Positions 12,768 to 24,174 of a stretch of DNA of 64,000 nt are shown here, piece after piece. A program made the translations under genes and the position numbers. This DNA is from Leucaena leucocephala (taxonomy: Eukaryota > Streptophyta > Magnoliopsida > Fabales > Fabaceae), in the NCBI GenBank assembly GCA_037074615.1, contig CM073562.1, positions 9,285,001 to 9,349,000 of the forward strand, written 5' to 3'. Positions within the stretch are counted from its first letter, which is position 1. Every line of letters starts with the position of its first letter. The notes below the pieces were generated by a model. The model did not search any database. It had not been told where the DNA came from and saw only the letters and a program-made list of their open reading frames with translations.

Positions 12768-14000
12768 CTGAGTTAGGAGCAATCCAATGAGCTTGGGGAC
12801 TTGACAAGCTTAGAAATAATGTTAGTAATTTATTCTAGTCCTTGCTCTAATAAATTAGATGATTGTTCTTATGAATTTAATAGTTAGGATAGAGAAATGT
12901 CTCTCTCTTGATAGGGTTAGCCGTGAATAGAAAGGAAGTTAAGGGATTGTCAGATTAAGAGTATTACATCAAGTTAAGCTTGAGTTAAGTAGAGCTATAC
13001 TGGATAGGATAATATTGAAAATATTATTATGCTATGTATAGGCTTTAACCTATGTAAAGAAGGAACCTCAGAGAAAAGGATAAGGACTAAGGACAAGCTA
13101 CCCGATAGGTAGTGAGCTTACCTACTTATATGTTTATATTGTTTGGATGCTATGTGATGTTTACTTACATTGATGATGTGAAGCATGTATGATTAAGTGG
13201 CTTTGTTTCTTTTATGCTATGGCGATATGTTATAATTAAGATATACGAAAGCATGTAAGTTATTATTATGCAAGTATGATCATTAAGTGCACATAGTAAT
13301 ATCAAGTATGTGGTTGCATACATTGTATGGTTTACGTTTGCTACTGAGATTTCTCCCAAAATCTCACTCCCTCCATGTCACCACCACATAAGGGATTTCC
13401 CATGAGGAGGAAGATGAAGAGGCATGAAGAAGAGATAGAAATTAGTTTCATGATATATGTGTATATGTGTATGTAAAGTTAGTTGATGAAATTGTCACTG
13501 TGAACAGTAACTCATGGTGAGGTAGTGACAATTGAGGTATAATTTGAAATATTAAATGGTTAAATAAATATATTATATTTTACCAATAAATAGTACACAT
13601 ATCAATCTTCGATTAGACATATCAAGCTTCAATTTAATATATAAAACGTCTCATTTGAATGTCTACGCATGGAGATATAATTTTTCAAAGTTAGAACCAA
13701 AGTGTTAGAATCAGGGGAAGGACGCTACATGAATAATAAAATTTGAGCATTGACAAATGTTGACTTGGTCAAAGCGTGGTCAACGAGTTAATTTTTCCTG
13801 AAAGAGGATTAAGTTAGCTTCGTGTAGCAATTTGAACTACTTCATTTTGATTTTTTTAAATATAGTTATGATTTTTTGAAGTCATGTCACTCAATAGAAT
13901 AAAATTACAAATTATATAATTTGACTTCAATGACCTTAAAAGTGGTTCTAGATGCTACCATTTGGTCCCTAAGACAAAAAAATTAAGATATTTCAAGAAA

Positions 14001-14720
14001 CCTCAACTATCATTGAAAAACCCATCAAGGTGAACATGAATACTTCATGTCAATTGAGAGGACATTATGCAAGGATATGTGTGCTTGTAGAATTGAGCAA
14101 GCAACTTTTGTTGGGTTTTTTATTGAGATGATGATTAGTTTATCAATACCTTTGGTCCTTAATAAAAGATGTATTTAACTAATTTAAGTAGATTAAGAAA
14201 GTGGTTACATTAATTATTTGTAATAATTGTATATCGGTTTTCCTAAAATACACTATTGAATAATGTATATTTGAACTAACCTTGATACAAGCTCCCTTAA
14301 TATATATAATCATATAAGGGTATATTGGTGAGAAAATTATAATTTTGGAAGATAATGTAGATTGAAGTCTTATATTTAGGATCAAAGTAAACTCCATATC
14401 TAGCTATTATATTTATATAGTATGAGGGCTTCATTAACAAAGAAAAACAAGTAGACAAGTGAATCTATAGAAAATGCTGACGTTGAAGTTAATAATAAGA
14501 ATAATCAAATTGAGGAAAATATTGTGATAATGGAGAAGACTAAGGTACCTAAAGAGTGGTTTTCTTCTTTGCAAGAGAACCGTCTTGCAATTGTTCAGGT
14601 TGAGAAGGGAAGGAAAGGTGGAAATGCAAAAAGGCAAAATCAAAACAAAAGAGGGAATTGATTATGAAAATAACAAGGGCAATAATCTTGGCGCATTTTG
14701 ATATCTTACAAGTAAAACAT
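14001..14720 (+). pseudogene. LINE (L1-type) ORF1 remnant, downstream part
   Basis: Directly after the LTR the plus strand resumes the ORF1 frame. It contains a KPIKVNMNT...RGHYARICV segment (about 14018-14080), characteristic of the DUF4283/zinc-knuckle region of plant L1 ORF1. A lysine/asparagine-rich stretch follows, and a short frame from 14422 to 14661 (79 codons with one in-frame TAG at 14452-14454) has a protein-like, polar composition ending KRQNQNKRGN. A possible FDIL segment follows near 14695. No ORF2 (endonuclease/reverse transcriptase) is seen downstream, so the element is truncated or deleted. Confidence 0.5.
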
Positions 14721-15588
14721 TGTGTAATTTTAATTTTTGTTACAATTTTTTTAAAAATATTCTAAAGTTGTATAGTTTTTATTTTTTTCAAAAGACATCA
14801 AAAATGCACCCTGTCCAATTGATACAAATGCTTGGTGATAAAATCTAGTTAACACCCAATATTCTAATTTTCTAAATTAGTTTTTAGTGTATCCAATATC
14901 CTAAAATATTTTTAATAACATTTAGTACCCTATTCTTAGTAGGAACAACACCTTAAACTAAATATATTGAATGCTATTGGAAAAATGTTATTTATTTTTT
15001 TGGCTAAACAAAAGTATCCCCTTGTTGGAGGCATTCATGTCGAGGCACTGTTGGCAATAAATATGTTTACCTCTTCAAATGAAAATTTGAATATTAATTT
15101 ATATTATGAGGGAATAGCCCTTGCCACTAGCCCTATAGGTTATTGGAAAAATACTTAATTGTATTGAATGCACAAAAAATAGTTTAGAATATCTATTGCA
15201 GATGGAAAAATGCTTTAGAGTATTAAATGCAACTTATCCCTTGTTTTTTCATTCAAAGACAATTTTATAAAAGATAAAATGTGATACATAAAAAGGGCCT
15301 TAGCCTATTGAAGTATTAAAGGAACCCTAAAACACTTGGGCAATGCATGGAGATATAGGTGTTCATTTTTATCTCATCCCAACTGTCCCATCCCAATCCC
15401 GATGGTTTTAGGATAGGTCTGTCATATCTTGAGAAGGACTGGCATGAGGCAATCATAATAGGAAGTATAGGGAGGAGATGGGTCTCAGAATGACCCTCTA
15501 GACTCCCATACTGTTCCGTCCCATTCTGAGGAATTTTCAACACATTTATTTATTTCTTTTAATTGATAGACTTTAGCTTAGACACTTA
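14721..15588. other. Unassigned AT-rich interval
   Basis: No gene is recognised. There are repeated words around TATTGGAAAAATG..TT and TATTGAATGC (14965-15235) that look like a decayed tandem duplication. At 15355-15540 a G/C-richer block on the minus strand (CCATCCC/GGGATGGG words) resembles fossil sequence but cannot be assigned. Confidence 0.3.
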
Positions 15589-16424
15589 CAGTACGTTTGG
15601 TAGGATGGAATAGGTTTTGAAGGAAGTAGAAGTGGAAATGGAAGTGGCAGTAGAAATGAAATTAGGATAAAAATGGGCTTTAAAAGTTTGTTTAGTAAGC
15701 TACAAATGAGTATGGAATTGATATATACATATTTTTTTTAAAAAAAATAGGAAATGGATGAAAGTAGAGGAAAAAGACTTCTTTACCCTCATTGCCCTTA
15801 TTTTTCATATCTTTGTACCGGGATCTCACTGTAGCAGTCAAACCAATATCTCTTCAGTATTTTTGCTTGGGATTGTCAACTTCTCTGTAATGGAATTGTC
15901 GACTTCTCCATTCTGGTCTAGACCTAGCCAACCGCAATATCTCTCGCTACTTCTTTTGTGCTTTAAGATAGTAAAAAATATCAGAGGATGCTTTGCTGAC
16001 ACCTCCGCTAGAAACAAACATGAAGAACCGTTGACACCTCCACTGGGAATAGCTGACACCTTCGCTGGGAACCGTTGACCCCTCCACTGACCACTGTCGA
16101 TACTCTACTGGTGTCTTCGTTGTTCAACCAACTGATGTCTATGGCGATCTTTGGTTCTAATTTGGGGAAAAGGCATAGGGTTTTCTTTTGATTTGGAAAA
16201 GGTTAAAATTGTCCAAGAATTTTATAAGTTGGGGTAAAATAGTCTAAAATATTTCACTTCCATAGAACCCATCTCATTTTGTAGCTTTCTTTATAGAAGT
16301 GAAATTGGCCAAAATGTTGGAAGTAGAAGTGGAATTGGGTTCCATGATACCAAACAAGGGGAATGCTTGATTCCACTTCTACTTCCACCTCTCACCTTCC
16401 AATTCCATCCTACCAAATGTACCC
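15589..16424. mobile_element. Non-autonomous PIF/Harbinger-like element (Tourist type), 836 bp
   Basis: Terminal inverted repeats: the left end CAGTACGTTTGGTAGGATGG and the reverse complement of the right end GGGTACATTTGGTAGGATGG match at all but about three positions over the first 20. Flanking 3-bp TTA lies at 15586-15588 and 16425-16427, the preferred Harbinger target. A second inverted pair around 16318-16386 (GGAAGTAGAAGTGGAATT and its complement) gives the right end a hairpin. It encodes no transposase. It is longer than most MITEs, and its interior (15780-16110) is unrelated to the autonomous element at 19868-24174. Confidence 0.7.
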
Positions 16425-16427
16425 TTA

Positions 16428-17935
16428 GTCTCTCTCACTCTCAGTTCCTTAGTAGCCCTAGTCCCCTTAACAGCCTCCGCTCGCTCCCAGCAAGCAAACA
16501 CTTATTCCATAATTTTCCTCCATTTTTCAATCTCCCAAATGCATTCCAACAGAGATACTTTGTCTTGGATGAACCTTGTCCTTCTCTAACGGATCTCCTT
16601 TTACTCTTTCTCTTTTTGCCTCATGCTTTCTACCAATTAGACGACGATCTTTTTCATATCAAGACCAAGTTTGACTCTATTTTCTATTCATCATTTCCCA
16701 GGGGCTCTATGTTTTAGTCCTTAGCTTACAAGATACAAGGATAAGTATATTGAGATCCAATTTAACATTTCATAGCGTCACTAGAGTAGTCCCGTCTAAG
16801 GCAAGTTCAAAGAAATCGATGCTTCATGGTCAAGTCTTTGAAGTTCTATCTTTCTTTAATATTCTTGTTTGAATTGAATTTATTGAACTTCAGGTTCACT
16901 TTACATTTTTTTGAATCTCTGTAGCTTGACCCAAAATTGTGGCATCTATTTGAGTTTGTGATTTGCTAATTTCGTATTAATAAAATGTTGTGGAGAGAAT
17001 CTTGGTTTAATCTGTGGACTAGGTGTTTGATTTTCCTGCCTAAAGTTACTCTATATAACTGATAGAAACACTTGCACTAATTGATATCTAGGAATTTCTT
17101 CTTTAACCCTATAAAATAAGAACTAATAATTGATTTTAAGTAAACTAATAATTTAGTCTTTGTCCCATCTAGGTTTTCTGAATTTAGACAAGAAAGACAT
17201 CAATACTCAAGGGTTGAAAACATAATCCATTGGCTACTTGGGTTCCTATTTATGCGGTTAGTAAGTTTGTGAATGACAATGAATCTGTGAAATTTGGATA
17301 ATTCTAATATAGGGAAAATATTCGGGGGCTACATTGAGAGGACATTAATCTTCCAAAAGTCAAATTGAGATGTTCTTCCTGTCTAATTAAGACTCATCCA
17401 AAATAAAATATGCTACATGGATTGCTCCTCTTCCTTTTTTAAGTGTAGTTTGATCATACCATAGAGAATTATGTATTCAAGTGTTTGTAAATCTTATAGA
17501 TTTGTTGTTACTTGAATCTATGCAGTTTTCCATCTGTAGCATGTTGATTCTTGAGTCACCACTTTATCAATCTTACATAGCTACTTCTCTTGTCCACAAA
17601 TTAAGTATGTTGTTAGTTTGACTTTCTCCTTTAGGAGCAATCTAAAGTGATGGTTCAATCATCAATAAATACAATATATGCCATGGAATTTCTTAGCAGG
17701 CAAGGATGTTCAACCATACAAGTCATTCTTCATATTTGGATGCATGTTGAAACATGGGAAAAAAACCTTTCTAACTTGTGTACTTCAGTATTTAATAAGA
17801 TTACAATGGACACTAAATTAATGTTTCTATTTACAATTCATTTGGGACAATAGGCCATGGAATTTCTTAGTAGGCAAGGACAATATTAGAGTAACTTTAG
17901 CTATTCAACCCATACTTGAGATAGGACATAGGACA
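16428..17935. other. Unassigned interval with a 26-bp direct repeat
   Basis: No coding sequence is recognised on either strand. A direct repeat of about 26 bp (GCCATGGAATTTCTTAGYAGG followed by CAAGGA) occurs at 17680-17706 and 17854-17880. A pyrimidine-rich block (16430-16640) resembles a plant leader but leads to no frame I can name. Confidence 0.35.
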
Positions 17936-18997
17936 TGTAACATCTCAAATTTTCCCTATCTATAAAAGACTGATAGAGGAAAGAAGTTATGAAGGGATTG
18001 AGATGAAAATCAGAAGAAAAGACAATGATTAGATAATGTTTAAGACAAAGAAAGGGAGAAAGTATAAATTTATAAAGCCAGAGGGACTAAACTGCAAATA
18101 GTTAAAGTTCCGAGATTAAACTGTAAATAGTAAAATTTCAGGGACTAAATTACAAATAGTGGAAAGTTTAAGGACCTAAGTGGAGTTTTGAGATTTTAGG
18201 ACCAACTTGGAATTTTCAAATTTGGTAGAGAGGGACTAAAATGAAATTTGGCAATTTTAGGGACTACAGTGCAATTTTGTCAAATTCAAGGGCAAAAGTG
18301 TAATTATAGAAAGTTGAGCCAAAATAGGCCTAAAATTGCCAAGAAATATTCCACTCCCAAATTTTACCAATAAATAGGTGACAGAATTTGGGTTAGGCAT
18401 ATTTCTCAGAATTATGATTTAAGGTCATCATAAATTGATATTAATTTTTTAAGCTTAGAAATTAGTACAGTATCTTTTAAACCTCATAATCAGATAAAAT
18501 TTTATAGTAAATTCTTATAATTAATATAATAATTTATGAAATTAATAGAAGTAAAGAAGGAGTCATGTAGAATTAATTATAGAATTTAAGGTGAAGATTG
18601 ACATCGATAAAGGATTTAAATAAAACATATAGAAATTTTATTAGGACTTTTGCTTCTAAAAAACTTAAGACTTTGAAAAAAAAATTATTTTATATTAGAA
18701 TGAATTTCTAAACATGTCATAACCATTAAAAGATGTTTCTAGAATTTATCTTAAAATTAGGGTAATTTAATAATACGGAATATAAGGGAAGTGCCTTAGG
18801 ATTTATGCCAATTAGCAATTAGACCCAAGAAAGGCCCAAGGTGGCATCAAGATGGAAGGCCCCAAGTGCGAAGGGTTTGTCTTGGAGTAAAAGTTGATCT
18901 TTTGATAAATTATGAATTTTAGAAAAGAAAGAAATTAAATAAAGTTCAAGGAAACGTAATATGCATGTGATGTCATATGAGGTGTCCATTGTGGGAC
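17936..18997 (+). mobile_element. Old LTR (subfamily D), 5' part, split by the Athila-like element
   Basis: It starts TGTAACATCTCAAATTTTCC and its first 250 bp parallel the U3 start of the 3.4 kb family, including the TCCCTAT...GACTGATAG block. It runs into GGGAC at 18993-18997, the target duplication of the large Athila-like element, and resumes at 47767. It is visibly more diverged than the other copies, in keeping with being the oldest layer here. Confidence 0.65.
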
Positions 18998-20367
18998 TAA
19001 TTTGAAGCACGAATTGTCGTCGTCCAACTCATCAAAATAAAAATAATGCATTATATTAATATAGTATAAGGTACAACCCTATAATTCTTCTTGAGAAGCT
19101 TTTTATTGGAGATCTAGCAAATATGTGACAAAAATATTGAAAACCTGAGTGAAAGTAAAATGGGTTTTGGGGTTTGATTGATTTTTGACGCAATAAAGTA
19201 AGGGTACAGTAAAGTAAATATTTTTGTATTTTCTATTGAGATAGAAATTTAGTGGATTGTGAAAGAAATATGTTATGAAAAACTCTTGATGATAGGGGCC
19301 TATCTATCCTTGCCCTTAATTTGATATAGGAGTTTTGAAATCACTAAGTCTTAAATAAAATCTCAATCGATCGATTGAGTCCAGAGCATTAATAATTCTT
19401 AAACTTCTTTGATCAAAGCTAATTTAAAAAATCTTAATGCACTGTTAAAAATCACTTAGCGTACAATTAAATCAGATGATGAAAATGTCCTTGAATGATC
19501 ATCGATCAATGACCACAGATTTCAAGCAATTGAATTATTTAACAACGATCACTGATAATAGTCCAACTATCTTAAAAATCAAAACTAAAATATTATATTA
19601 AAAATCAACATCCAAACAATCTGAAGTAAATTACAATTGTCTAATATGAGAATAATCAATCGACATTCAAATTAAATAGGTACATATTAAAATAGAAAAC
19701 TCCCCTGTGCAGTCAATGAGCTCAAGATATCAGATCTATCACCAAGAGACTAAGGATTTAGCCTCCCATGACTCTTATTGTGTTGCAATCGCTGCTCAGA
19801 TGTGATGCCATGAAGAAAGCAGAAAAATTGGTGATAGAAAGATGACTGATGGAAGATATGAGTGTAGGGGTGTGTTTGGATTAGCTTTTGGAGAATAGAT
19901 TATGGGAAGAATAGATTCTGGAAAATAGATTTTGGGAAGAATAGATTCTGGGAAAAAGTGATTTTCAAAATTGGATATGTTTGGATTATTAGTAGCAGAA
20001 TCGCTTTTCTATAAACAATTTACTAAAAAGGACATAAACTAATATTATAATTACATAAAGAATAAATTTGATTTTAAAATTTTTTATTTAAGTGATTAAA
20101 AATTAATACATACATATTATTGTTTGAGCAAGGTAAAAATTTATAATATTCACCTAAATTTTAATTTTCCCTCACTTAAATAGTAATTTTTAATTTAATT
20201 TATGTATAAAATTTTAAAATTTATATAATACATTAATATATACAAAAATAAGAAACATATAATACAATTGATTAACAAGAAGATTTGATGTTGAACGAAT
20301 TGAGGAAAATTAAATTTCATTACTTTGATGTTACAGGGGCATCAAATAAATGTACAATATATAACTA

Positions 20368-21647
20368 TTAGTCTTGTCTATAATAAATAAGTTGATCTCG
20401 TATGAAATCACGACAACGGGCCATTTCAGATGAGGAAGTTATGGATGAAGGTATCCGTGAAGAGTTAAAGTCCTCATCACCATCATCATCTTGCAGTGGA
20501 TTATCATCATCTTGGTCCTGTGGTGCGAAATCAGGGTCAGTAATAGAGGTTCTTCTAATGAAATTGTGTATTGCCATTGTTGCACAAACAATCTTCACTT
20601 GTGTTTGATAGTCATATCTGCGCATGCGTTGTAATATGGCAAACTTATTTTTCCATACCCCAAAAGTTCTTTCTATTGTGCATCTTAAACTTGAATGAGC
20701 ATAATTAAACACTTCATTAGGATTAATCAATCTAGACGACCGTCGAAAATCAGGGAGATGGTAACGCTCACGCCGATATGGACCTAGATATCCAATTGGC
20801 GTTGGATAACCAGCATCAACCAAATAATATTTACCTGCATGTATTCCAAGTTATTATTTTGAATATTTATATTCGCAAATAAAGAGAAACTAATTGAATA
20901 TATTACAAATATACCCTGAGGTGGATGAGGGAAATTCATGGAAGGAGTTGTCAAAGCATGACTGAATATACGGGCATCATGTGCACTGCCTTCCCATCCA
21001 GCCAAGACAAAGGTAAAGCACATGTCCCAATCACAAACCGCCATTACATTTTGCGACGTGAACCCTTTTCTACCAATATATTTCGTTTATTCATTGGCAT
21101 GGACGATGCAAGGAATGTGTGTGCCATCGATTGCTCCAATCGCATTCTTGAAGAATGGCCAATATCGAGGGTCATGTTTGATTTTGCTATGCACATTTTG
21201 AAACGTTGGATCTTGGGGTTTGATGATTGACATTGCAAGTCCAGAACAAGCTACTAAAACATCATGAAAGTGTCTGTGAATTGTCTCTCCTGAGTGCTGG
21301 TACCTTTCTTGCATCATCCTACTGGTCTCCCCATGTCCCACAATATTTAAAAAGATTGCTACCTTTTCATGTATTCCAATGTTCTGACTTTGTTGAAGCC
21401 CGTGTTGCTGCAATTCACTGCAAAGGTCATTGAACACATGTGGTTCCATTCTGAACTGTTCAAAACAACGCTTCGGATGACCGTATAATACTTCATCAAC
21501 CCATTTGCTACCTGTGTGATCACTAGTGCGTATTGGTTATTTAGACAAGTACTGTGTCGCATAACTACCAACCAAAATGCCTACTTGTTTCATCCTCTTT
21601 ACTCTCCGCTTACAAGCTTGTGTCAATCTTTCACTATCGTCCCCCAT
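20368..21647 (-). pseudogene. PIF/Harbinger DDE transposase with two premature TAA codons
   Basis: The frame starts at the ATG at 21647 and runs 399 codons after removal of one 80-bp GT-AG intron (20835-20914), the usual size for plant PIF transposases. An N-terminal helical segment (about residues 50-120) precedes the DDE_Tnp_4 nuclease fold. The catalytic triad is visible as D174 in IGAIDGTHI, D224 in WEGSAHDARIF and E299 in CTIERTFGVWK. It ends with an Asp-rich tail (about residues 345-370). The only defects seen are in-frame TAA at codon 37 (21537-21539) and codon 187 (21087-21089). Both are one C-to-T change from CAA, fitting methyl-cytosine decay. No frameshift was found. It lies 238 bp downstream of ORF1 on the same strand. 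Confidence 0.85.
20835..20914 (-). other. Intron of the Harbinger transposase
   Basis: GTATATTTG donor and TGCAG acceptor on the minus strand, 80 bp, T-rich. Splicing joins PPQ-G to KYYLVDAG, restoring the family-typical segment between the second Asp and the Glu. Inferred from sequence only. Confidence 0.7.
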
Positions 21648-21885
21648 ACTTGTTTAACCTGTGCACAGAAAAATTAATTTTATATTTCTTAATGTCAATG
21701 AATAAAGTGATCGTAATTAAATGACTATCGTAAATTGAAAAATGATAAGAAAATAATACAAAAAACGCGAAATCAATGTCTTAGATATTCGTTACTCAAT
21801 ATGTCCATACATACAATAACAGGTGCATACATTAATATGTCCATACATACAACACGCATGTATAAATAGTCATAACATTAATGTC

Positions 21886-22939
21886 TCAATCTCCATAACA
21901 TAAGTGCCTTAAAATTAGTAACAGTTGCTTCTTCGATCCCATTTGGGAAGCATACATTTCCCTCATTGCAGGATCTAGCATGAGTTTTGCGCATCGTACA
22001 AACCAATCATCATCAGTGACTACTTCATCAAGTTGGCTTAGGTGTGTCATGACTTCTGTAATAGATGGTATGTTAGCAGATGCTTCATCTGCCCTTTTGT
22101 GAGCATGTTCGACCTCTGCCTTAGTTAAATCAACAATTTCACTTAGTGCATCTGCTATCCTAGCTGATACAGGTCCTTTCTTCTTCTTTTTCATCCCTCT
22201 ACTCCTCTTCCTAACCCCTAATGAGCCGCTTCCACCCATTGGCTCCTTCCCTCTCACGCTACCTTCACCACTGGTCCCTTGAGATATATTGAAAGTCATT
22301 CGATTCATATCCCTACTTATGCCAGTTGGAGGCACCAAAACTTCATCGCTATCTCCCGACCCTTCTTCCAGATCTATATTATCATCATTGTCGTATCCTG
22401 TTGTCTGTTCTGTTGGAAGTGTCATGGATGATGGTGCCCATGCATTTGGCCCTGTGGCTGCCACATTACTGAACAATTCATCTAACTCCGCCCCGAACGA
22501 GAGACCTTTTGTTCTAAATTTCTCATATTGTGGATTTTCCTACACATGTAACAACAATCAGAAATGACAATTATATGTGATATGGGTTGAAAATAGAGCG
22601 TATGCACAAATATCCTTTTCATACCATTTTTTTCTTTTCCCACCACTCATCTTCCGCTTGTACTGTATTCAGCTCCATATTCCAGCCTACACCTGTCTCA
22701 TTAATCAATTTGTTCCACATCTGCCATTCCTTTCGTAGGGAGTCATACTTGTTTTTAAACTGCATTTTCTCATAGACTTTCCCAGTCCTTGCTGTGAACC
22801 CATCACAAATGTTGGCCCATGCTTTTTTTGTATACACAGTACCCTTTCTATCACCTTTGCGAAGTTGTTCGATACAGAGTTCAATGAACACCTTAGTGGT
22901 GCTAGCATCCCATGAAGCTTTACATTTATCCTTTACCAT
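21886..22939 (-). CDS. Harbinger ORF1: Myb/SANT-like DNA-binding protein, apparently intact
   Basis: Two exons (22939-22625 and 22539-21886) around an 85-bp GT-AG intron encode 322 residues with no stop or frameshift. Exon 1 is a Myb/SANT-like trihelix domain (Myb_DNA-bind_3 type, about residues 8-102) with spaced tryptophans, KAWANICDGF, KNKYDSLRKEW and a closing DEWWEKKK. Exon 2 has an acidic linker (about residues 150-170), a basic cluster RKRSRGMKKKKK (about 215-226) that would serve for nuclear import, and a helical C-terminus (LMLDPAMREMY...). In PIF/Harbinger elements this protein is known to assist the transposase in nuclear entry and end binding. The start codon chosen is the first ATG upstream of the domain. 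Its intactness contrasts with the two stops in the adjacent transposase. Confidence 0.85.
22540..22624 (-). other. Intron of Harbinger ORF1
   Basis: Minus-strand GTATGAAAAG donor and TTACATGTGTAG acceptor. Joining yields ...EKKK-M-ENPQYEKF, a continuation expected for this family, and keeps the frame open to 21886. Confidence 0.75.
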
Positions 22940-24174
22940 TGTACTACATAAGTCATAAATAATTAATTTCTATTATACAATCTGCAATAATTAATTTCTA
23001 CAATCCAATGTATAGCAAGATTGCTACAGCACAGTCATGTTGTGCAGAAACCAATTGGACATGGCGGGGATATAATTTACTGCCCAAAAAACACTTGCAA
23101 ACTGCGGAGTAAAAAGGCAAGGGAAGCATACAAATGGCAACAAACAAAGCATCAACTACAAATGGCATTAGAGTGAATCATCACTGCACACCGACAAAAC
23201 ATGATCTTCTCCCTATAACTGAAGCCCTCCAGGTTTTAAGTACAGACAGATTACAGGGGAAAAATAAAGAGGGAAATACAATACAGTCCCTAATTGGAGT
23301 CAAACCTCTTGCACATGCAGTAAGCAATGAAATAAAGAAGAAACAACGCATTGAACAAGAAACAGAACAATTTTAGAAAACTTAATCACAGATCGATAGC
23401 CGACAGTTGGGATAAGCCTCCACATACACTCCAGCTAGCAAGAACAGGCTTAATTCCCCAAAAAGCAAGAATTATAGTGACCCCCAAAGGTTAAGACAAA
23501 AGGAATTAGAGAAAGGAATTCAATAGTTGGCGAAATTTCACCGTACCGAGGCAGCAATGAATCAGTGAAGCACGCCAAAGAGCTTGGATTTCAACGGAAG
23601 CAGGGTGTCCTGAAGATCGACTCTCACACGACGGCACAGCACGCGAAGATTTTGGAGCAGAGATGCCGACTATTAAAATGCATGACGATGGGACGCCAAG
23701 ACCTCACCAAGCTCAGCCGCGCTGGTCAAGATGGTGAAGCAAGGAGAAGAGCAAGAGAAGTGAAGCGTAGGGGCAGACGGAAGAGACGCGAGCTATTGAG
23801 CTACAAGTCAGAAATGAGTGACGCGATTGATTCCTAACGAGCCAAGTTGAGCAGCGCAGGTTGGGAGGTGATACGCAGGGAGAAGAGAAGAGGAAAGGCG
23901 CAGGGTTGGAAAAGTGAAGCTGTGAAGGGAAAGTGAAGCTGTGAAGGAAAGAGAAGAATATAAATGCCAACGGTAATGGCCAACCGTTAGAAGACAAAAA
24001 AAGCTCCTCAAAAACAATGGTCTGACAGATTTTTGGAAACCACAGTTTATAAGATGAAACCATGGTTTTAAGCTCAGAATCTATTTTTCAAATTTTAACA
24101 TTGTTTGGCTGCAAAAAGACAAAACCATGGTTTCACCTAAAATCTATTCTCAGAATTGATATCCAAACAAGCAC
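22940..24174 (-). promoter_or_regulatory. Upstream region of Harbinger ORF1
   Basis: No convincing gene. The stretch 23540-23990 is clearly richer in G+C than anything around it and contains a tandem repeat of a 17-bp word (GTGAAGCTGTGAAGG, 23915-23950). On the minus strand a TTTATATT box (about 23960) precedes a CT-rich tract, as a plant promoter and leader would. Two overlapping ORFs (23565-23837 plus, 23713-24063 minus) lack recognisable domains and look accidental. The first 100 bp from the right end hold AAACCATGGTTT palindromes. Confidence 0.4.

Larger units (their letters stand above)
11152..13995 (+). mobile_element. LTR of the same superfamily, 2.84 kb subfamily, inserted in LINE ORF1
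   Basis: It starts TGCCATATCCCAATTTTT and ends near GATATTTCA. The flanking 5-mers AGGAA (11147-11151) and AGAAA (13996-14000) match at 4 of 5 positions, as expected for an aged duplication. A TATA box lies at 12672-12680, followed by a GAGA-rich tract. The last 300 bp parallel the ends of the 3.4 kb copies, including the CTAC..TTTGGTCCCTAAG block near 13955-13975. The LINE coding frame reads on across the element when it and one target copy are set aside, which supports these limits. No internal region is present. Confidence 0.7.
19868..24174 (-). mobile_element. Two-gene PIF/Harbinger transposon, 4.3 kb, TSD TAG
   Basis: The left end GGGTGTGTTTGGAT and the reverse complement of the right end GTGCTTGTTTGGAT form the terminal inverted repeat, which continues imperfectly to AGAATAGATT. 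TAG flanks both sides (19865-19867 and 24175-24177). The other LTR of the host element carries the empty site as a single TAG (47207-47209), so the ends are fixed by comparison within the window. Both genes are on the minus strand: Myb/SANT-like ORF1 (22939-21886) and DDE transposase (21647-20368). The left subterminal region has three to four copies of an AATAGATTYTGGG word; the right one has repeated AAACCATGGTTT palindromes. Confidence 0.9.

Noticed and set aside
15758..16078. 106-codon ORF with an antisense 73-codon ORF
   Set aside because: It lies inside the non-autonomous element at 15589-16424. The repeated short words (ACACCTCCGCT, ACACCTTCGCT) explain its apparent regularity.
16367..16717. 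116-codon plus-strand ORF
   Set aside because: It starts inside the terminal repeat of the Harbinger-type element and consists of pyrimidine-rich sequence; no domain, and leucine/phenylalanine/proline content matches base skew.
23565..24063. Overlapping 90-codon (plus) and 116-codon (minus) ORFs upstream of Harbinger ORF1
   Set aside because: Low-complexity composition from a locally GC-richer, purine/pyrimidine-skewed stretch; no domain, and both strands open at once.
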